Notes: generated from the sequence alone by a model not told the origin. A stretch of DNA of 64,000 bases from Bradyrhizobium macuxiense (GCF_007993935.1 NZ_VITY01000013.1:185473-249472), one strand, 5' to 3'. Shown: positions 52,237-60,994, numbered from the stretch's first letter. A program made the numbers and translations.

Positions 52237-52944
52237 ATGGATCGTTTTTTACCGCTGACCGCGTTGCTAGCGCTCTTTGCGCTACCGATCGATGCCGCCC
52301 AATCGCAGACGACCGAGCGTGCGCCCGATACCATGGCCGCGCGCGTTCTCGCCTGCGCGCCCTGTCACGGCGCCGAAGGCGAGGGCACCAGCGATGCGTA
52401 TTTTCCGCGTCTTGCCGGCAAGCCGGCCGGCTACCTCTACAACCAGCTGATCGCGTTCAGGGATGGACGGCGGAGATATCCGCCGATGAACTACCTGCTG
52501 GAGTTTCAGACTGACGATTACCTGAAGAAGATCGCCGAGTATTTCGCTTCGCTGCGGCCGGCATTTCCGCCGCCGGTCCCGCCGGTCGACAGCAAGGAGG
52601 TCCTGGCGCGCGGCGAGCAGATCGTGAAGAACGGCGACCCCCAGCACGGCATTCCGCCGTGCTCGGCCTGTCATGGTCCCGCGTTGGGCGGCATGGAGCC
52701 CGGCATTCCCGGCCTGCTTGGCCTGCGCGCGGCCTATATCAGCGGACAACTCGGCGGCTGGCGCTACGGCACGCGGACCGCATTCGCCCCCGATTGCATG
52801 CAGATCGTTGCGGGCCTGCTGACCGAGGTCGACGTCAAGGCGGTGGCTGCCTACCTGTCGTCGCGTCCGGCGCCCGCCGATCCGTCCTTCGCGCCGCGAG
52901 GCAGCCTGCCGATGCCGCTCGAATGCGGCAGCGAACCGCACTGA
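52237..52944 (+). CDS. Diheme cytochrome c (c4-like), oxidase operon
   Basis: A 235-residue exported diheme cytochrome: signal peptide ending near DAAQS, heme motifs CAPCH near residue 39 and CSACH near 142, each with a later Met as distal ligand candidate. The two-domain layout is that of cytochrome c4. It opens the oxidase operon and starts at ATG 52237 (or GTG one codon earlier). Likely carries electrons from the bc1 complex or a dehydrogenase to the oxidase. Confidence 0.9.
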   Translation: MDRFLPLTALLALFALPIDAAQSQTTERAPDTMAARVLACAPCHGAEGEGTSDAYFPRLAGKPAGYLYNQLIAFRDGRRRYPPMNYLLEFQTDDYLKKIAEYFASLRPAFPPPVPPVDSKEVLARGEQIVKNGDPQHGIPPCSACHGPALGGMEPGIPGLLGLRAAYISGQLGGWRYGTRTAFAPDCMQIVAGLLTEVDVKAVAAYLSSRPAPADPSFAPRGSLPMPLECGSEPH

Positions 52945-52957
52945 AGGGATCGTGCCG

Positions 52958-54208
52958 ATGTCGCGAACCTCAACAGGACTGCTTGTCGGACTGGTGCTGG
53001 CACTGTCGCCCGCCACGGCATCGGCGCAGCAGAAGGCGGCCGATCCGGCCGTCATCGCCAAGGGCGAATATCTCGCGCGCGCCGGCGATTGCATCGCCTG
53101 CCACACCGCGCGCGAAGGCAAGACCTTCGCCGGCGGCCTTCCGATGAAGACGCCGTTCGGCACGCTCTACACGTCGAACATCACGCCTGACCCGCAGACC
53201 GGCATCGGCACTTGGACGTCGGATCAGTTCTACCAGATGATGCACAATGGCCGCTTTCCCGACGGCGGCCTGGTCTATCCGGCGATGCCGTTCGCCTCCT
53301 ATACCCAGGTGACGCGCGAGGACAGCGACGCGATCTACGCCTATTTGCGTACCGTTCCGCCGGTCAAGCAGCTCAACAAGCCGCATGACCTGACATTCCC
53401 GTTCAACAACCGCTCGCTGATCCTCGGCTGGCGCACGCTGTTCTTCAGGGAAGGCGAGTTCAAGCCTGACCCCACGAAGTCGGCAGAGTGGAATAGAGGC
53501 AACTATCTGGTCGAGGGGCTGGGTCATTGCGGGATGTGTCACACCCCGATCAATGCGCTTGGCGGCAGCAAGCAGTCGCAGGCCTTCGAGGGCGGCCTGA
53601 TCCCGATGCAGAACTGGTACGCGCCGTCGCTGACCTCCAACAAGGAGACGGGGCTCGGCGACTGGACGATCGAGGAGATCGTCGACTATCTGCGCAAGGG
53701 CGTATCCGCCAAGGGCGCGGTGTACGGGCCGATGGCCGAGGTCGTCTACAACAGCCTGCAATATCTCAACGATGACGATGTGCGCGCGATGGCGGTCTAC
53801 CTGAAGGGCCTTGCGCAGGGCGGCCCGCCGGAAAAGGCGTCGACCTCGCTGCCGTCGGCCGAGAGCAGCCTGCTGCTGTCCTTTGGCAAGTCGATCTATG
53901 ACCGTGACTGCGCGAGCTGTCATGGCGCGACCGGGCAGGGCATGCCGCCGGACTATCCGCCGCTCGCCGGCAACCAGTCGATCCAGATGGTCTCCGCAGT
54001 GAACTCGATCCGCATGGTGCTCAACGGCGGCTATCCGCCGGGCACGTCGGGCAATCCGATGCCCCACGGCATGCCGCCGTTTGCGCAGAAGCTGTCGGAC
54101 GACGAGGTCGCGGCTGTCGTGACCTACATTCGAACCGCCTGGGGCAACCGCGGCGAGCCGGTGTCGGCCCGGCAGGCCAACGAACTGCGTGCAGCAACGC
54201 TGAACTAG
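52958..54208 (+). CDS. Triheme cytochrome c, alcohol/gluconate dehydrogenase type
   Basis: A 416-residue exported cytochrome with three heme motifs: CIACH near residue 45, CGMCH near 191 and CASCH near 318. The sequence between them (FGTLYTSNITPDPQTGIG, YPAMPFASY) is that of the cytochrome subunit of membrane alcohol, aldehyde and gluconate dehydrogenases. No dehydrogenase subunit is encoded here; the gene sits 13 bases after the c4-like gene and 10 before the small membrane subunit. It may feed an external dehydrogenase into this oxidase. Confidence 0.9.
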   Translation: MSRTSTGLLVGLVLALSPATASAQQKAADPAVIAKGEYLARAGDCIACHTAREGKTFAGGLPMKTPFGTLYTSNITPDPQTGIGTWTSDQFYQMMHNGRFPDGGLVYPAMPFASYTQVTREDSDAIYAYLRTVPPVKQLNKPHDLTFPFNNRSLILGWRTLFFREGEFKPDPTKSAEWNRGNYLVEGLGHCGMCHTPINALGGSKQSQAFEGGLIPMQNWYAPSLTSNKETGLGDWTIEEIVDYLRKGVSAKGAVYGPMAEVVYNSLQYLNDDDVRAMAVYLKGLAQGGPPEKASTSLPSAESSLLLSFGKSIYDRDCASCHGATGQGMPPDYPPLAGNQSIQMVSAVNSIRMVLNGGYPPGTSGNPMPHGMPPFAQKLSDDEVAAVVTYIRTAWGNRGEPVSARQANELRAATLN

Positions 54209-54218
54209 GGGCGGGGTC

Positions 54219-54398
54219 ATGATCAACTCATCTTCGCCGCAACCGTCGGCATCGGGCTCGGAAGACGAGCATGTCGAGACCATCGTGCGCGCCGGCCCAG
54301 GCGGCGCGATTGCGGTCGCGGGCATTGCGACGGCTATCGTGGTCGGATTGTGGTTTGCATTCTATCTGCTGGTCTTCCTGCCGCGGAGCGCTCCCTGA
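54219..54398 (+). CDS. 59-residue single-helix membrane protein, putative oxidase subunit
   Basis: The frame from ATG 54219 to TGA 54396-54398 encodes MINSSSPQPSAS... with a membrane helix at about residues 30-54 (AGIATAIVVGLWFAFYLLVF). GGGGCGGGG lies just before the start. The stop overlaps the subunit II start as TGATG, so the two are translationally coupled. Position and shape fit the single-helix subunit IIa of ba3-type oxidases, though sequence identity is not established. It is easily lost below common 60-residue cutoffs. Confidence 0.78.
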   Translation: MINSSSPQPSASGSEDEHVETIVRAGPGGAIAVAGIATAIVVGLWFAFYLLVFLPRSAP

Positions 54399-54961
54399 TG
54401 GCGACCGAGACCGACCATGGCCCTGGCGAAGCGGTTGCCGCGCGGATCGAGCGGCGCTGGGCGACGCTGTCGATCGTGATCGTCGGCGTGCTGGTCGGCA
54501 TGGCCGCCTATATCGGCATCCATCAGGCGACGATGCCGCAGGGCCGGGTCGAAACCGCCGATCCCAAGACGCTGCATCTGTCCGGCGAATTCATCGAAAG
54601 CAATCTCGGCAGCGAAATGCAGGCCGACGGCTCGGTCACTGTGCGTGCGATCGGTCAGCAATATTCCTTCACGCCGCAATGCATCGTGGTGCCTGCGGAG
54701 ACTCCGATCACCTTCCGCGCCACCAGCGCGGATGTGGTCCACGGTTTCCTGATCGAGGGCACCAACATCAATACGATGCTGGTGCCGGGCTACGTCACGG
54801 ACCTGCCGGTGCGCTTCAAGACGCCGGGCGATCACGTGATGCCGTGCCAGGAATTCTGCGGCATCGGCCACCAGGGCATGTGGGGCAAGGTCAAGGTGGT
54901 CGACAAGTCTAAGTTCCGCGACATGGCGGCGGCGAAGCGGAGGCTGACCTGTGTTGACTAA
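54398..54961 (+). CDS. Cytochrome c oxidase subunit II, ba3-like
   Basis: A 187-residue subunit with one N-terminal membrane helix (LSIVIVGVLVGMAAYIGI), fewer than the two in A-type subunit II. The periplasmic domain holds the dinuclear CuA site: the first His in DVVHGFLIEGTN and the CxxxCxxxHxxM set in CQEFCGIGHQGM near residue 150. It accepts electrons from cytochrome c and passes them to heme b in subunit I. The last 11 bases overlap the subunit I start. Confidence 0.92.
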   Translation: MATETDHGPGEAVAARIERRWATLSIVIVGVLVGMAAYIGIHQATMPQGRVETADPKTLHLSGEFIESNLGSEMQADGSVTVRAIGQQYSFTPQCIVVPAETPITFRATSADVVHGFLIEGTNINTMLVPGYVTDLPVRFKTPGDHVMPCQEFCGIGHQGMWGKVKVVDKSKFRDMAAAKRRLTCVD

Positions 54962-56576
54962 CAAGCGGCTGATAGCTGCGCATTTCTGGCTCGCCTTCAT
55001 CGTGTTCGGCGCGGCGCTGGTGCTCGGTGCCTGGCAGATGTTCGTGCGCAGCCCGCTCAACACCTGGCATTTCAATCCGGAGTTCTACTATCGCTCGGTC
55101 ACCGCGCATGGCTCGGCGATGGGATATGTATTCCCGACGTTGATCGCGATGGGGTTCGGCTATGCGATCACCGAAGCGTCGCTGGCGAAGGCGCTGGTCG
55201 GACGGCGCTGGGCCTGGGCCGGTTTCTTCCTGGTCGCCATCGGCGCCGTCGTGGCGATGATCCCGGTCTCGCTCGGGCTTGCTTCGGTCCTCTACACCTT
55301 CTATCCGCCGATGGTCGGCAATCCCTTCTACTACATCGGCGTCGTCATGGTCGTGGTCGGCTCATGGATCTGGGTCGCGCTGATGGTGATCAATTTCGTG
55401 ATCTGGAAGCGCGACAATCCGGGCAAGCCGGTGCCGCTTGCGATGTACGCCAATGTCGCCGGCTGCTTGCTCTGGGGCTGGACCGCGGTCGGCGCGGCGC
55501 TGGAGATCCTGTTCCTGATCCTGCCTGTGGCGCTCGGGCTCAAATCCACAATCGATGCGGGGTTGGCGCGCGTGTTCTTCTCCTGGACCCTGCATGCCAT
55601 TGTCTATTTCTGGCTGATCCCGACCTACATCGCCTATTACACGATCTTCCCGCGCGCGATCGGCGGCCGGCTCTATAGCGATGCGATGGCGCGGATCTCG
55701 TTCATCATGTTCGTCGTGGTGGCGATGCCGATCGGCGTGCATCATCTGTTTGCCGATCCGCAGGTCGGCGCCGGCTTCAAGTTCATGCACTCGGTGTTCA
55801 CCGGCCTCGTCGCGCTGCCGACGCTGCTCACCGTGTTCACGATCTGCGCGTCGGCGGAGATTGCGAGCCGCCTGCGCGGCGGCCGCGGCGCATTCGGCTG
55901 GATCGGTGCGCTGCCTTGGTCCAATCCGATCATGCTGGCGACCGCGCTGTCGCTGGTGATGCTCGGCTTCGGCGGCGCCGGCGGCCTGATCAACATGAGC
56001 TATCAGCTCGACGCCACGGTGCACAACACGCAGTGGATCACAGGCCATTTCCACCTGATCTTCGGTGGCGCCATCGTCATCATGTATTTCGCCATCGCCT
56101 ACGATCTGTGGCCGCACCTGACCGGGCGCGCGCTGGACAGCTTTGGCATGATGTGCACCCAGCTCTGGCTGTGGTTCATCGGCATGATCGTGACCACCTT
56201 CCCATGGCACTATGTCGGCATCCTCGGCATGCCGCGCCGCATGGCGTATTACGACTATGCCAACCCCGCGATCTCACCGCAGGCCTTGTCGGTGACGATG
56301 TCGGCGATCGGCGGGTTCATCCTGCTGCTGTCAGGCCTGCTGTTCCTGCTGGTGCTGATCCGCGGCCAATTCGGCGCGCGAGGCGAGGCGGGTGCCTACC
56401 GCTTCGCGGTGCCGCTGCACATGCCGGCACGGATTCCGCTCGCGCTCAACTCGTTCGGCCTGTGGCTCGCATTGATGGTCGGCCTCACCGTCGTGAACTA
56501 TGGTTTCCCGATCGCGCAGTTGATGGCGCTGAACGAGACCAGCGTGCCTGCGGTCTATGTCGGAGCCGGCCGATGA
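54951..56576 (+). CDS. Cytochrome c oxidase subunit I, B-type (ba3-like) heme-copper oxidase
   Basis: A 541-residue protein with at least 12 helices. Heme and CuB ligands are all visible: His of SVTAHGSAMGYVF (low-spin heme), HAIVYFW (CuB His with the Tyr four residues on), VHHLF (two CuB His) and WITGHFHL (high- and low-spin heme His). The absence of the A-type Glu motif and the short subunit II place it in the B family, which reduces oxygen at high affinity using a K-channel only. GTG 54951 follows GGAGG by 7 bases. The stop overlaps the next start (ATGA). Confidence 0.93.
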   Translation: MLTNKRLIAAHFWLAFIVFGAALVLGAWQMFVRSPLNTWHFNPEFYYRSVTAHGSAMGYVFPTLIAMGFGYAITEASLAKALVGRRWAWAGFFLVAIGAVVAMIPVSLGLASVLYTFYPPMVGNPFYYIGVVMVVVGSWIWVALMVINFVIWKRDNPGKPVPLAMYANVAGCLLWGWTAVGAALEILFLILPVALGLKSTIDAGLARVFFSWTLHAIVYFWLIPTYIAYYTIFPRAIGGRLYSDAMARISFIMFVVVAMPIGVHHLFADPQVGAGFKFMHSVFTGLVALPTLLTVFTICASAEIASRLRGGRGAFGWIGALPWSNPIMLATALSLVMLGFGGAGGLINMSYQLDATVHNTQWITGHFHLIFGGAIVIMYFAIAYDLWPHLTGRALDSFGMMCTQLWLWFIGMIVTTFPWHYVGILGMPRRMAYYDYANPAISPQALSVTMSAIGGFILLLSGLLFLLVLIRGQFGARGEAGAYRFAVPLHMPARIPLALNSFGLWLALMVGLTVVNYGFPIAQLMALNETSVPAVYVGAGR

Positions 56577-57364
56577 GCGATCAGCCACTGTTCTCGGTAC
56601 GCAATCCGTGGTTCGGCATCAGCGTCGGCGTCACGGCCGCCATTGCCGTTCTGTCGGCCGTCGCCGGCCTGATCTGGTTGCCGCTGGCGCAACCCGACCT
56701 CAAGCTTGCCGGCGTCTGGGACGCGATCTGCAGCGCGGCCGGCGTTCCCCGTGCGGCCGTGCAGGAAGCGAGCATCAAGCCGGATTTCAAGACCTCCAAT
56801 GTCGTGATGACGTCGGAGATGCTGACCAAGGCGGATCAGGTCTCGATCGGGCGCGGGGCGACGCTGGCGCAGCGCTGCGCGATCTGCCACGGACCGCAGG
56901 GCGTCAGCGACGCCCATTCGCCGAACCTCGCCGGCCAGTTCGCCGCGGTGACGTACAAGGAGCTCAACGACTTCAAGACCGGCGCGCGAGTCAGTGTGGT
57001 AATGAGCCCGTTCGCCGCGGCGATGAGCGACCAGGACATGAAGGACGTTGCGGCCTATTACGCCTTTTTGCCCCGGGTGCCTTCGAACAGCCTGGATACC
57101 GGGCGCCCCGCGCCGGCGGTCGTGGTGACGGGCGCGCCGATGCGCAACATCCCACCCTGTGGCTCCTGCCATGGCGATATCGACAACAAGGCGGGAAGTC
57201 CCTGGCTCGGCGGCCAGTCGGCGGTCTACATCAAGGCGCAGATCGAGGCCTTCGCGTCCGGGGCGCGGCGCAACGACATCAGCGAGCAGATGCGCAACAT
57301 CGCCCGCCAGATGACCGCCGAAGAGATCGACCAGGTCGCGCACTACTACGAGGCCCAGCCCTGA
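56573..57364 (+). CDS. Membrane-anchored diheme cytochrome c, oxidase operon
   Basis: A 263-residue cytochrome anchored by an N-terminal helix (FGISVGVTAAIAVLSAVAGLIWLP). Heme motifs are CAICH near residue 102 and CGSCH near 196, in two c4-like halves. Translationally coupled to subunit I through ATGA. Being membrane-tethered, it is the most likely direct electron donor to CuA. It is the third cytochrome c of the operon. Confidence 0.9.
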   Translation: MSDQPLFSVRNPWFGISVGVTAAIAVLSAVAGLIWLPLAQPDLKLAGVWDAICSAAGVPRAAVQEASIKPDFKTSNVVMTSEMLTKADQVSIGRGATLAQRCAICHGPQGVSDAHSPNLAGQFAAVTYKELNDFKTGARVSVVMSPFAAAMSDQDMKDVAAYYAFLPRVPSNSLDTGRPAPAVVVTGAPMRNIPPCGSCHGDIDNKAGSPWLGGQSAVYIKAQIEAFASGARRNDISEQMRNIARQMTAEEIDQVAHYYEAQP

Positions 57365-57371
57365 GCCGATG

Positions 57372-57386
57372 TTAACGTGCCGTTAA
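57372..57386. promoter_or_regulatory. CtrA-type box TTAA-N7-TTAA
   Basis: TTAA at 57372-57375 and 57383-57386 with seven bases between (CGTGCCG); the right half extends to TTAACCAT, the 8-base form of the site. It lies 65 bases before the transglycosylase start. Confidence 0.6.
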
Positions 57387-57451
57387 CCATAATTACGGCA
57401 GGTTGACAGGACATGGGTGCCGATTGCCGGCGCCCGGCAAGGCACCGGATC

Positions 57452-58456
57452 ATGGCGGTCGACCTCTTCACTGCGACGGCTTCGGCGGGTGTCGATCCTT
57501 CGCGCCTGAAGGTCGCGAGCTCGATCAAGCAGGCGGCCGCGACCACCGGCACCAGCTTCGAATATCTGCTCACCACCGCGAAGATGGAGTCCAATTTCAA
57601 TCCGCGGGCCGGCGCCACGACTTCATCGGCGCACGGACTCTATCAGTTCATCGACCAGACCTGGCTCGGCACCGTCAAGGAAGCGGGGAGCCAGCTCGGC
57701 TACGGCCAATATGCCGACGCCATCACCAAGAATTCCGACGGCAGCTATTCGGTCAGCGATCCCTCTGCGCGCAGCGCGGTGATGAAGCTGCGCGACGATC
57801 CCGATGCGGCGTCGTCGATGGCGGCGGTGCTGACGCAGTCCAACAGCTTCAAGCTCACCGGCACGCTCGGCCGTCGTCCGACCGATGCCGAGCTCTATAT
57901 GGCGCATTTCATGGGCGTCGGCGGCGCCGGCAAGCTGATCTCGAGCGCCGAGGACAGTCCGAGCGCCAATGCGGCTGCGATGTTTCCGAAGGCGGCGGCG
58001 GCGAACCAGTCGATCTTCTACGACAAGTCGGGCAGCGCACGCAGCGTCAGCCAGGTCTATTCGGTGTTGACCACGCGCTACGCCGCGGCGGCGAACTCGA
58101 AGGACACGCGCACCGCCTTTGCTGCGGCGGGCGGCGACACCATGAGCCCATACGCGATCGCAAGCGCCGCGCCGACGCAAGCGGTGTCGATGGACACTGC
58201 GTCGTATCTCTCGACCTTCCCGAATGCCGGTGCGGCCTCATCAACCGGTGCGACCTCGACCGTGGCATCGGCGCAGCCGGCGCCGGCCTTCCGCTCGCTC
58301 TACCAGGGCGGCGATCGCTCTGAGCCGATTTCACCTGCGGTGCAGGAGCTGTGGGGCAACTCCTCCGCGCTGACCACGTCGGCGACGCCGAAGGTCCGCG
58401 CGCCCGGGCGGCTTGATCTGTTCAGCGATCCCAACGGCACCTACAGCAACGGCTAG
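57452..58456 (+). CDS. SLT-domain lytic transglycosylase-like protein
   Basis: A 334-residue protein. The lysozyme-like SLT domain spans about 20-130: the catalytic Glu in TTAKMESNFNP, then SSAHGLYQFIDQTW, the family's GLYQF core. A second conserved helix set follows at LGRRPTDAELYMAHFMGVGGA. The Ala/Ser/Thr-rich C-terminal 120 residues look disordered. No clear signal peptide, as in flagellar or type III-linked muramidases. ATG 57452 is preferred to 57413, where the AGGA touches the ATG. A perfect CtrA box in the promoter suggests cell-cycle control. Confidence 0.83.
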   Translation: MAVDLFTATASAGVDPSRLKVASSIKQAAATTGTSFEYLLTTAKMESNFNPRAGATTSSAHGLYQFIDQTWLGTVKEAGSQLGYGQYADAITKNSDGSYSVSDPSARSAVMKLRDDPDAASSMAAVLTQSNSFKLTGTLGRRPTDAELYMAHFMGVGGAGKLISSAEDSPSANAAAMFPKAAAANQSIFYDKSGSARSVSQVYSVLTTRYAAAANSKDTRTAFAAAGGDTMSPYAIASAAPTQAVSMDTASYLSTFPNAGAASSTGATSTVASAQPAPAFRSLYQGGDRSEPISPAVQELWGNSSALTTSATPKVRAPGRLDLFSDPNGTYSNG

Positions 58457-58618
58457 CGCTGCGATGCTGCGCGTGCGAAAGCACGCCGTGCCAATCTTAA
58501 CGAAACGTCAATAATCCCAAACGTTTATGGTGAACCCTTTGTTAAGCGTCATGGTTTATTTTTCCTTGTAGTTGGCGTCGTAAGTCGATGCCGTTTCGTT
58601 GCGTAAGCCGGAAGGACC

Positions 58619-59800
58619 ATGATCGTTCGGCAGTTCATTAGTTGGATTAGGACCGCTCCGGCAGGCGAGCGGGCGGAGGCGACGCGGGCGTTGGCCCGGG
58701 CCTGGCTCATTTCAGACCTCACCGAGGACGACCGCATCGCAGCCGAAGGCGCGCTGCTGATGCTGCTCGACGACCCGTCGCCGCTGGTGCGACAGGCGAT
58801 GGCCGAGGTGTTCGCACACAGCGCGGAGGCGCCGGCTGCGATCGTGCAGGCGCTGTCGGCCGACCAGCCGGCAATCGCGCTGCCGGTGCTGGAGCATTCA
58901 CCGCTCCTGATCGATGCAGATCTCGTCGACATTGTCGCGACCGGCTCGGACGAGATGCAGTGCGCGATCGCGCGCCGCGTCAATCTGCCGGCCTCCGTCG
59001 CAGCGGCGATCGCCGAGGTCGGCTCGGCGGCGGCCGCGCTCGAGCTGATCGAGAATCCCTATGCCGGGCTTGCGCCATTCTCCTGGGACCGCATCGTCGA
59101 GCGCCACGGCCATCTCGCGGCCATCAGGGAATCGATGCTGGCGCTGGATGACCTGCCGTCCGCGACGCGGCTGGCGCTGGTCGCAAAGCTCTCCGACACG
59201 CTGGCGCAGTTCGTCGTGGCGCGAAACTGGCTCGGCGCCGACCGCGCCGACCGCATCGCCGGCGAGGCGAAGGAGCGCTCCACGGTGAACATCGCCGCGC
59301 GCGCCTTCGGCGACGACATGCAGAACCTGATCACGCACCTGCGCGCCACCGGGCAACTGACTGCCGGGCTGATCCTGCGCGCGCTGTTGTCGGGCAATCT
59401 CGATCTGTTCGGGGCTGCGCTCGCCGAATTGTCCGGGCTGCCCTATGGCCGCGTCTCCGCGCTGCTGAACGACCGCGGCGGCAACGGCCTCCAGGCGCTG
59501 CTGCGGCGCGCCGGCCTGCCGGAATCGACCTATGCGGCGTTCCGCGTCGCGCTCGAGGCCAGCCACGAGGTCGGCTATGTCGATAGCGGCGACGGTGCGG
59601 CGCGGCTGCATCGCCGCATGGTCGAACGCGTGCTGACCCATTGCGAGACCGATCATTCGGCGGCCGAGCCGCTCTTGATCCTGCTGCGCCGCTTTGCGAC
59701 GGAATCGGCCCGCGAGGATGCGCGCATGTTCTGCGAGGAACTCGCCGCCGAAGATGCGATCGCGGTGCTGCCCTACGACGACGATCTCATCGCGGCCTGA
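58619..59800 (+). CDS. DUF2336 domain protein
   Basis: A 393-residue all-helical protein matching DUF2336, an alphaproteobacterial family with HEAT-like helices. Landmarks are LLLDDPSPLVRQAMAEVFA-type repeats near residue 50 (DDPSPLVRQAMAE) and NLPASVAAAIAEVGS near 125. The RBS is GGAAGG 4 bases before the ATG. A near-match to a CtrA box (TTAA-N7-TCAA) is at 58497-58511. It converges on the Hpt-response regulator pair, so all three may act in one signalling route; function unknown. Confidence 0.85.
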   Translation: MIVRQFISWIRTAPAGERAEATRALARAWLISDLTEDDRIAAEGALLMLLDDPSPLVRQAMAEVFAHSAEAPAAIVQALSADQPAIALPVLEHSPLLIDADLVDIVATGSDEMQCAIARRVNLPASVAAAIAEVGSAAAALELIENPYAGLAPFSWDRIVERHGHLAAIRESMLALDDLPSATRLALVAKLSDTLAQFVVARNWLGADRADRIAGEAKERSTVNIAARAFGDDMQNLITHLRATGQLTAGLILRALLSGNLDLFGAALAELSGLPYGRVSALLNDRGGNGLQALLRRAGLPESTYAAFRVALEASHEVGYVDSGDGAARLHRRMVERVLTHCETDHSAAEPLLILLRRFATESAREDARMFCEELAAEDAIAVLPYDDDLIAA

Positions 59801-59860
59801 CGGCCGCGCTTGCTGCGATTGACGATGATTGAAGCCGTGGCCTTGCGCCGCGGCGCGCCG

Positions 59861-60439
59861 CTATTCGCTAGGTGCGATGCTCGGCGCGAGGATGGCCTCG
59901 AGATGCTCGGGGCGGTCGCGGTTGGCGTGGGTCAGGAATTCATCGGCGATGCCGCGGAGCTGCTTGCTCAGCACGCCGGCCACAACAGCGGTGTCGAGCT
60001 TGGTGCGGTTGCGCACGATCGCCTGCACGGCGTTGATGTGGTGGGCGATCAGCTGGGCAGGCACGGCGGCGAGATCCGGCGCGTGCTCGATGATGCGGCA
60101 CAGGCTCTCGGCGGCGGCCGCCGCCGACGGATAGCCGAATGTCGCGGCATCGCCCTTGATGTCGTGCGCGGCGCGGAACAGCTCCTCGCGGGTCTTGTCG
60201 TTGAAGCCCTCGCGCATCACGGTGGCGTGCGCGGCGGAGAGGCGGTCGGCCTCGATCGTCATCCATTCCTTGAATTCGCCCGACAGCCCGGCAAGCGCCT
60301 TTTCGGCGCGGCCGACTGGATCGTCAAGATCGCTCTCGGGCACGCGTAGCAGCATCTTGCGCAGCGGGTTCGGCTGCGTGATCACGTGATGCGTGCCGAA
60401 GCTCTTGACCTCGATCGTCCCGGGTTTGTCTTTCGCCAT
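59861..60439 (-). CDS. Hpt-domain phosphotransfer protein
   Basis: A 192-residue protein whose central helices carry the phosphorylation motif AAHDIKGDAATFG, with the phospho-His near residue 91 and the HxxKG pattern intact. No kinase or receiver domain is attached, so it is a free-standing phosphotransfer protein. It starts 9 bases after the response regulator stop, on the same strand, so the two are co-transcribed and likely partners. The upstream histidine kinase is not in the window. Confidence 0.88.
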   Translation of the reverse strand: MAKDKPGTIEVKSFGTHHVITQPNPLRKMLLRVPESDLDDPVGRAEKALAGLSGEFKEWMTIEADRLSAAHATVMREGFNDKTREELFRAAHDIKGDAATFGYPSAAAAAESLCRIIEHAPDLAAVPAQLIAHHINAVQAIVRNRTKLDTAVVAGVLSKQLRGIADEFLTHANRDRPEHLEAILAPSIAPSE

Positions 60440-60448
60440 GGCGATATC

Positions 60449-60994
60449 CTAAATGGTCGAGCGCGCCTTCTCGAGCAGCGACGGCTGTTGCAGCACCTCG
60501 ACCTCGCCGCTGCCGCGGCGTTCGGGGCCGATATAGGTGTTGGTGGTGTTGCGGCGGCGGTCGGGGCCGAAATAGGTCTTGGTCTTGATGAACGGGCGCG
60601 GGTTGGCCACTACGTTCATGATCCGTTGGTAGAGCCCCTTGGCCGAGATCGGCTTGGCCAGGAATTCGGTGACGCCGGCATCGCGCGCCACCGTGACGCG
60701 GCGTTTCTCGGAATGCCCGGTCAGCATGATGATCGGCGCGTAGGGATTACCCTTGGATTCCGGCTGCCGGATCATCTGCGCGAGCTCGAGCCCGTCGAAG
60801 ATCGGCATCGACCAGTCGGTGATGACGATGTCGGGCACATAGTGCGTATACATTTCGAGCGCGGTGGCGCCGTCCTCGGCCTCATAGACCTCGCGCGCGC
60901 CGAACGAATGCAAGAGCGTCCGCAGGATGCGGCGCATGTGCGGATTGTCGTCGCAAATCAAAAATCGCAGCTTGTTGAAATCGATGCGATACAT
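60449..60994 (-). CDS. CheY-like response regulator with C-terminal YxGPxRR tail
   Basis: A 181-residue protein starting at ATG 60994. The receiver domain has the acidic pair in ICDDNPHMRRI, the phospho-acceptor Asp 60 in VITDWSMP, and the Lys of FLAKPIS near 112. No DNA-binding domain follows; instead a tail carries two copies of the same motif, TYFGPDRRR and TYIGPERRG. The tail is probably a docking or localisation element. TTAACC half-sites lie in its promoter. First gene of a two-gene operon with the Hpt protein. Confidence 0.9.
   Translation of the reverse strand: MYRIDFNKLRFLICDDNPHMRRILRTLLHSFGAREVYEAEDGATALEMYTHYVPDIVITDWSMPIFDGLELAQMIRQPESKGNPYAPIIMLTGHSEKRRVTVARDAGVTEFLAKPISAKGLYQRIMNVVANPRPFIKTKTYFGPDRRRNTTNTYIGPERRGSGEVEVLQQPSLLEKARSTI

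Noticed and set aside
58497..58511. CtrA box before the DUF2336 gene
   Set aside because: TTAA-N7-TCAA has one mismatch, so I kept it as a remark and not as a site.
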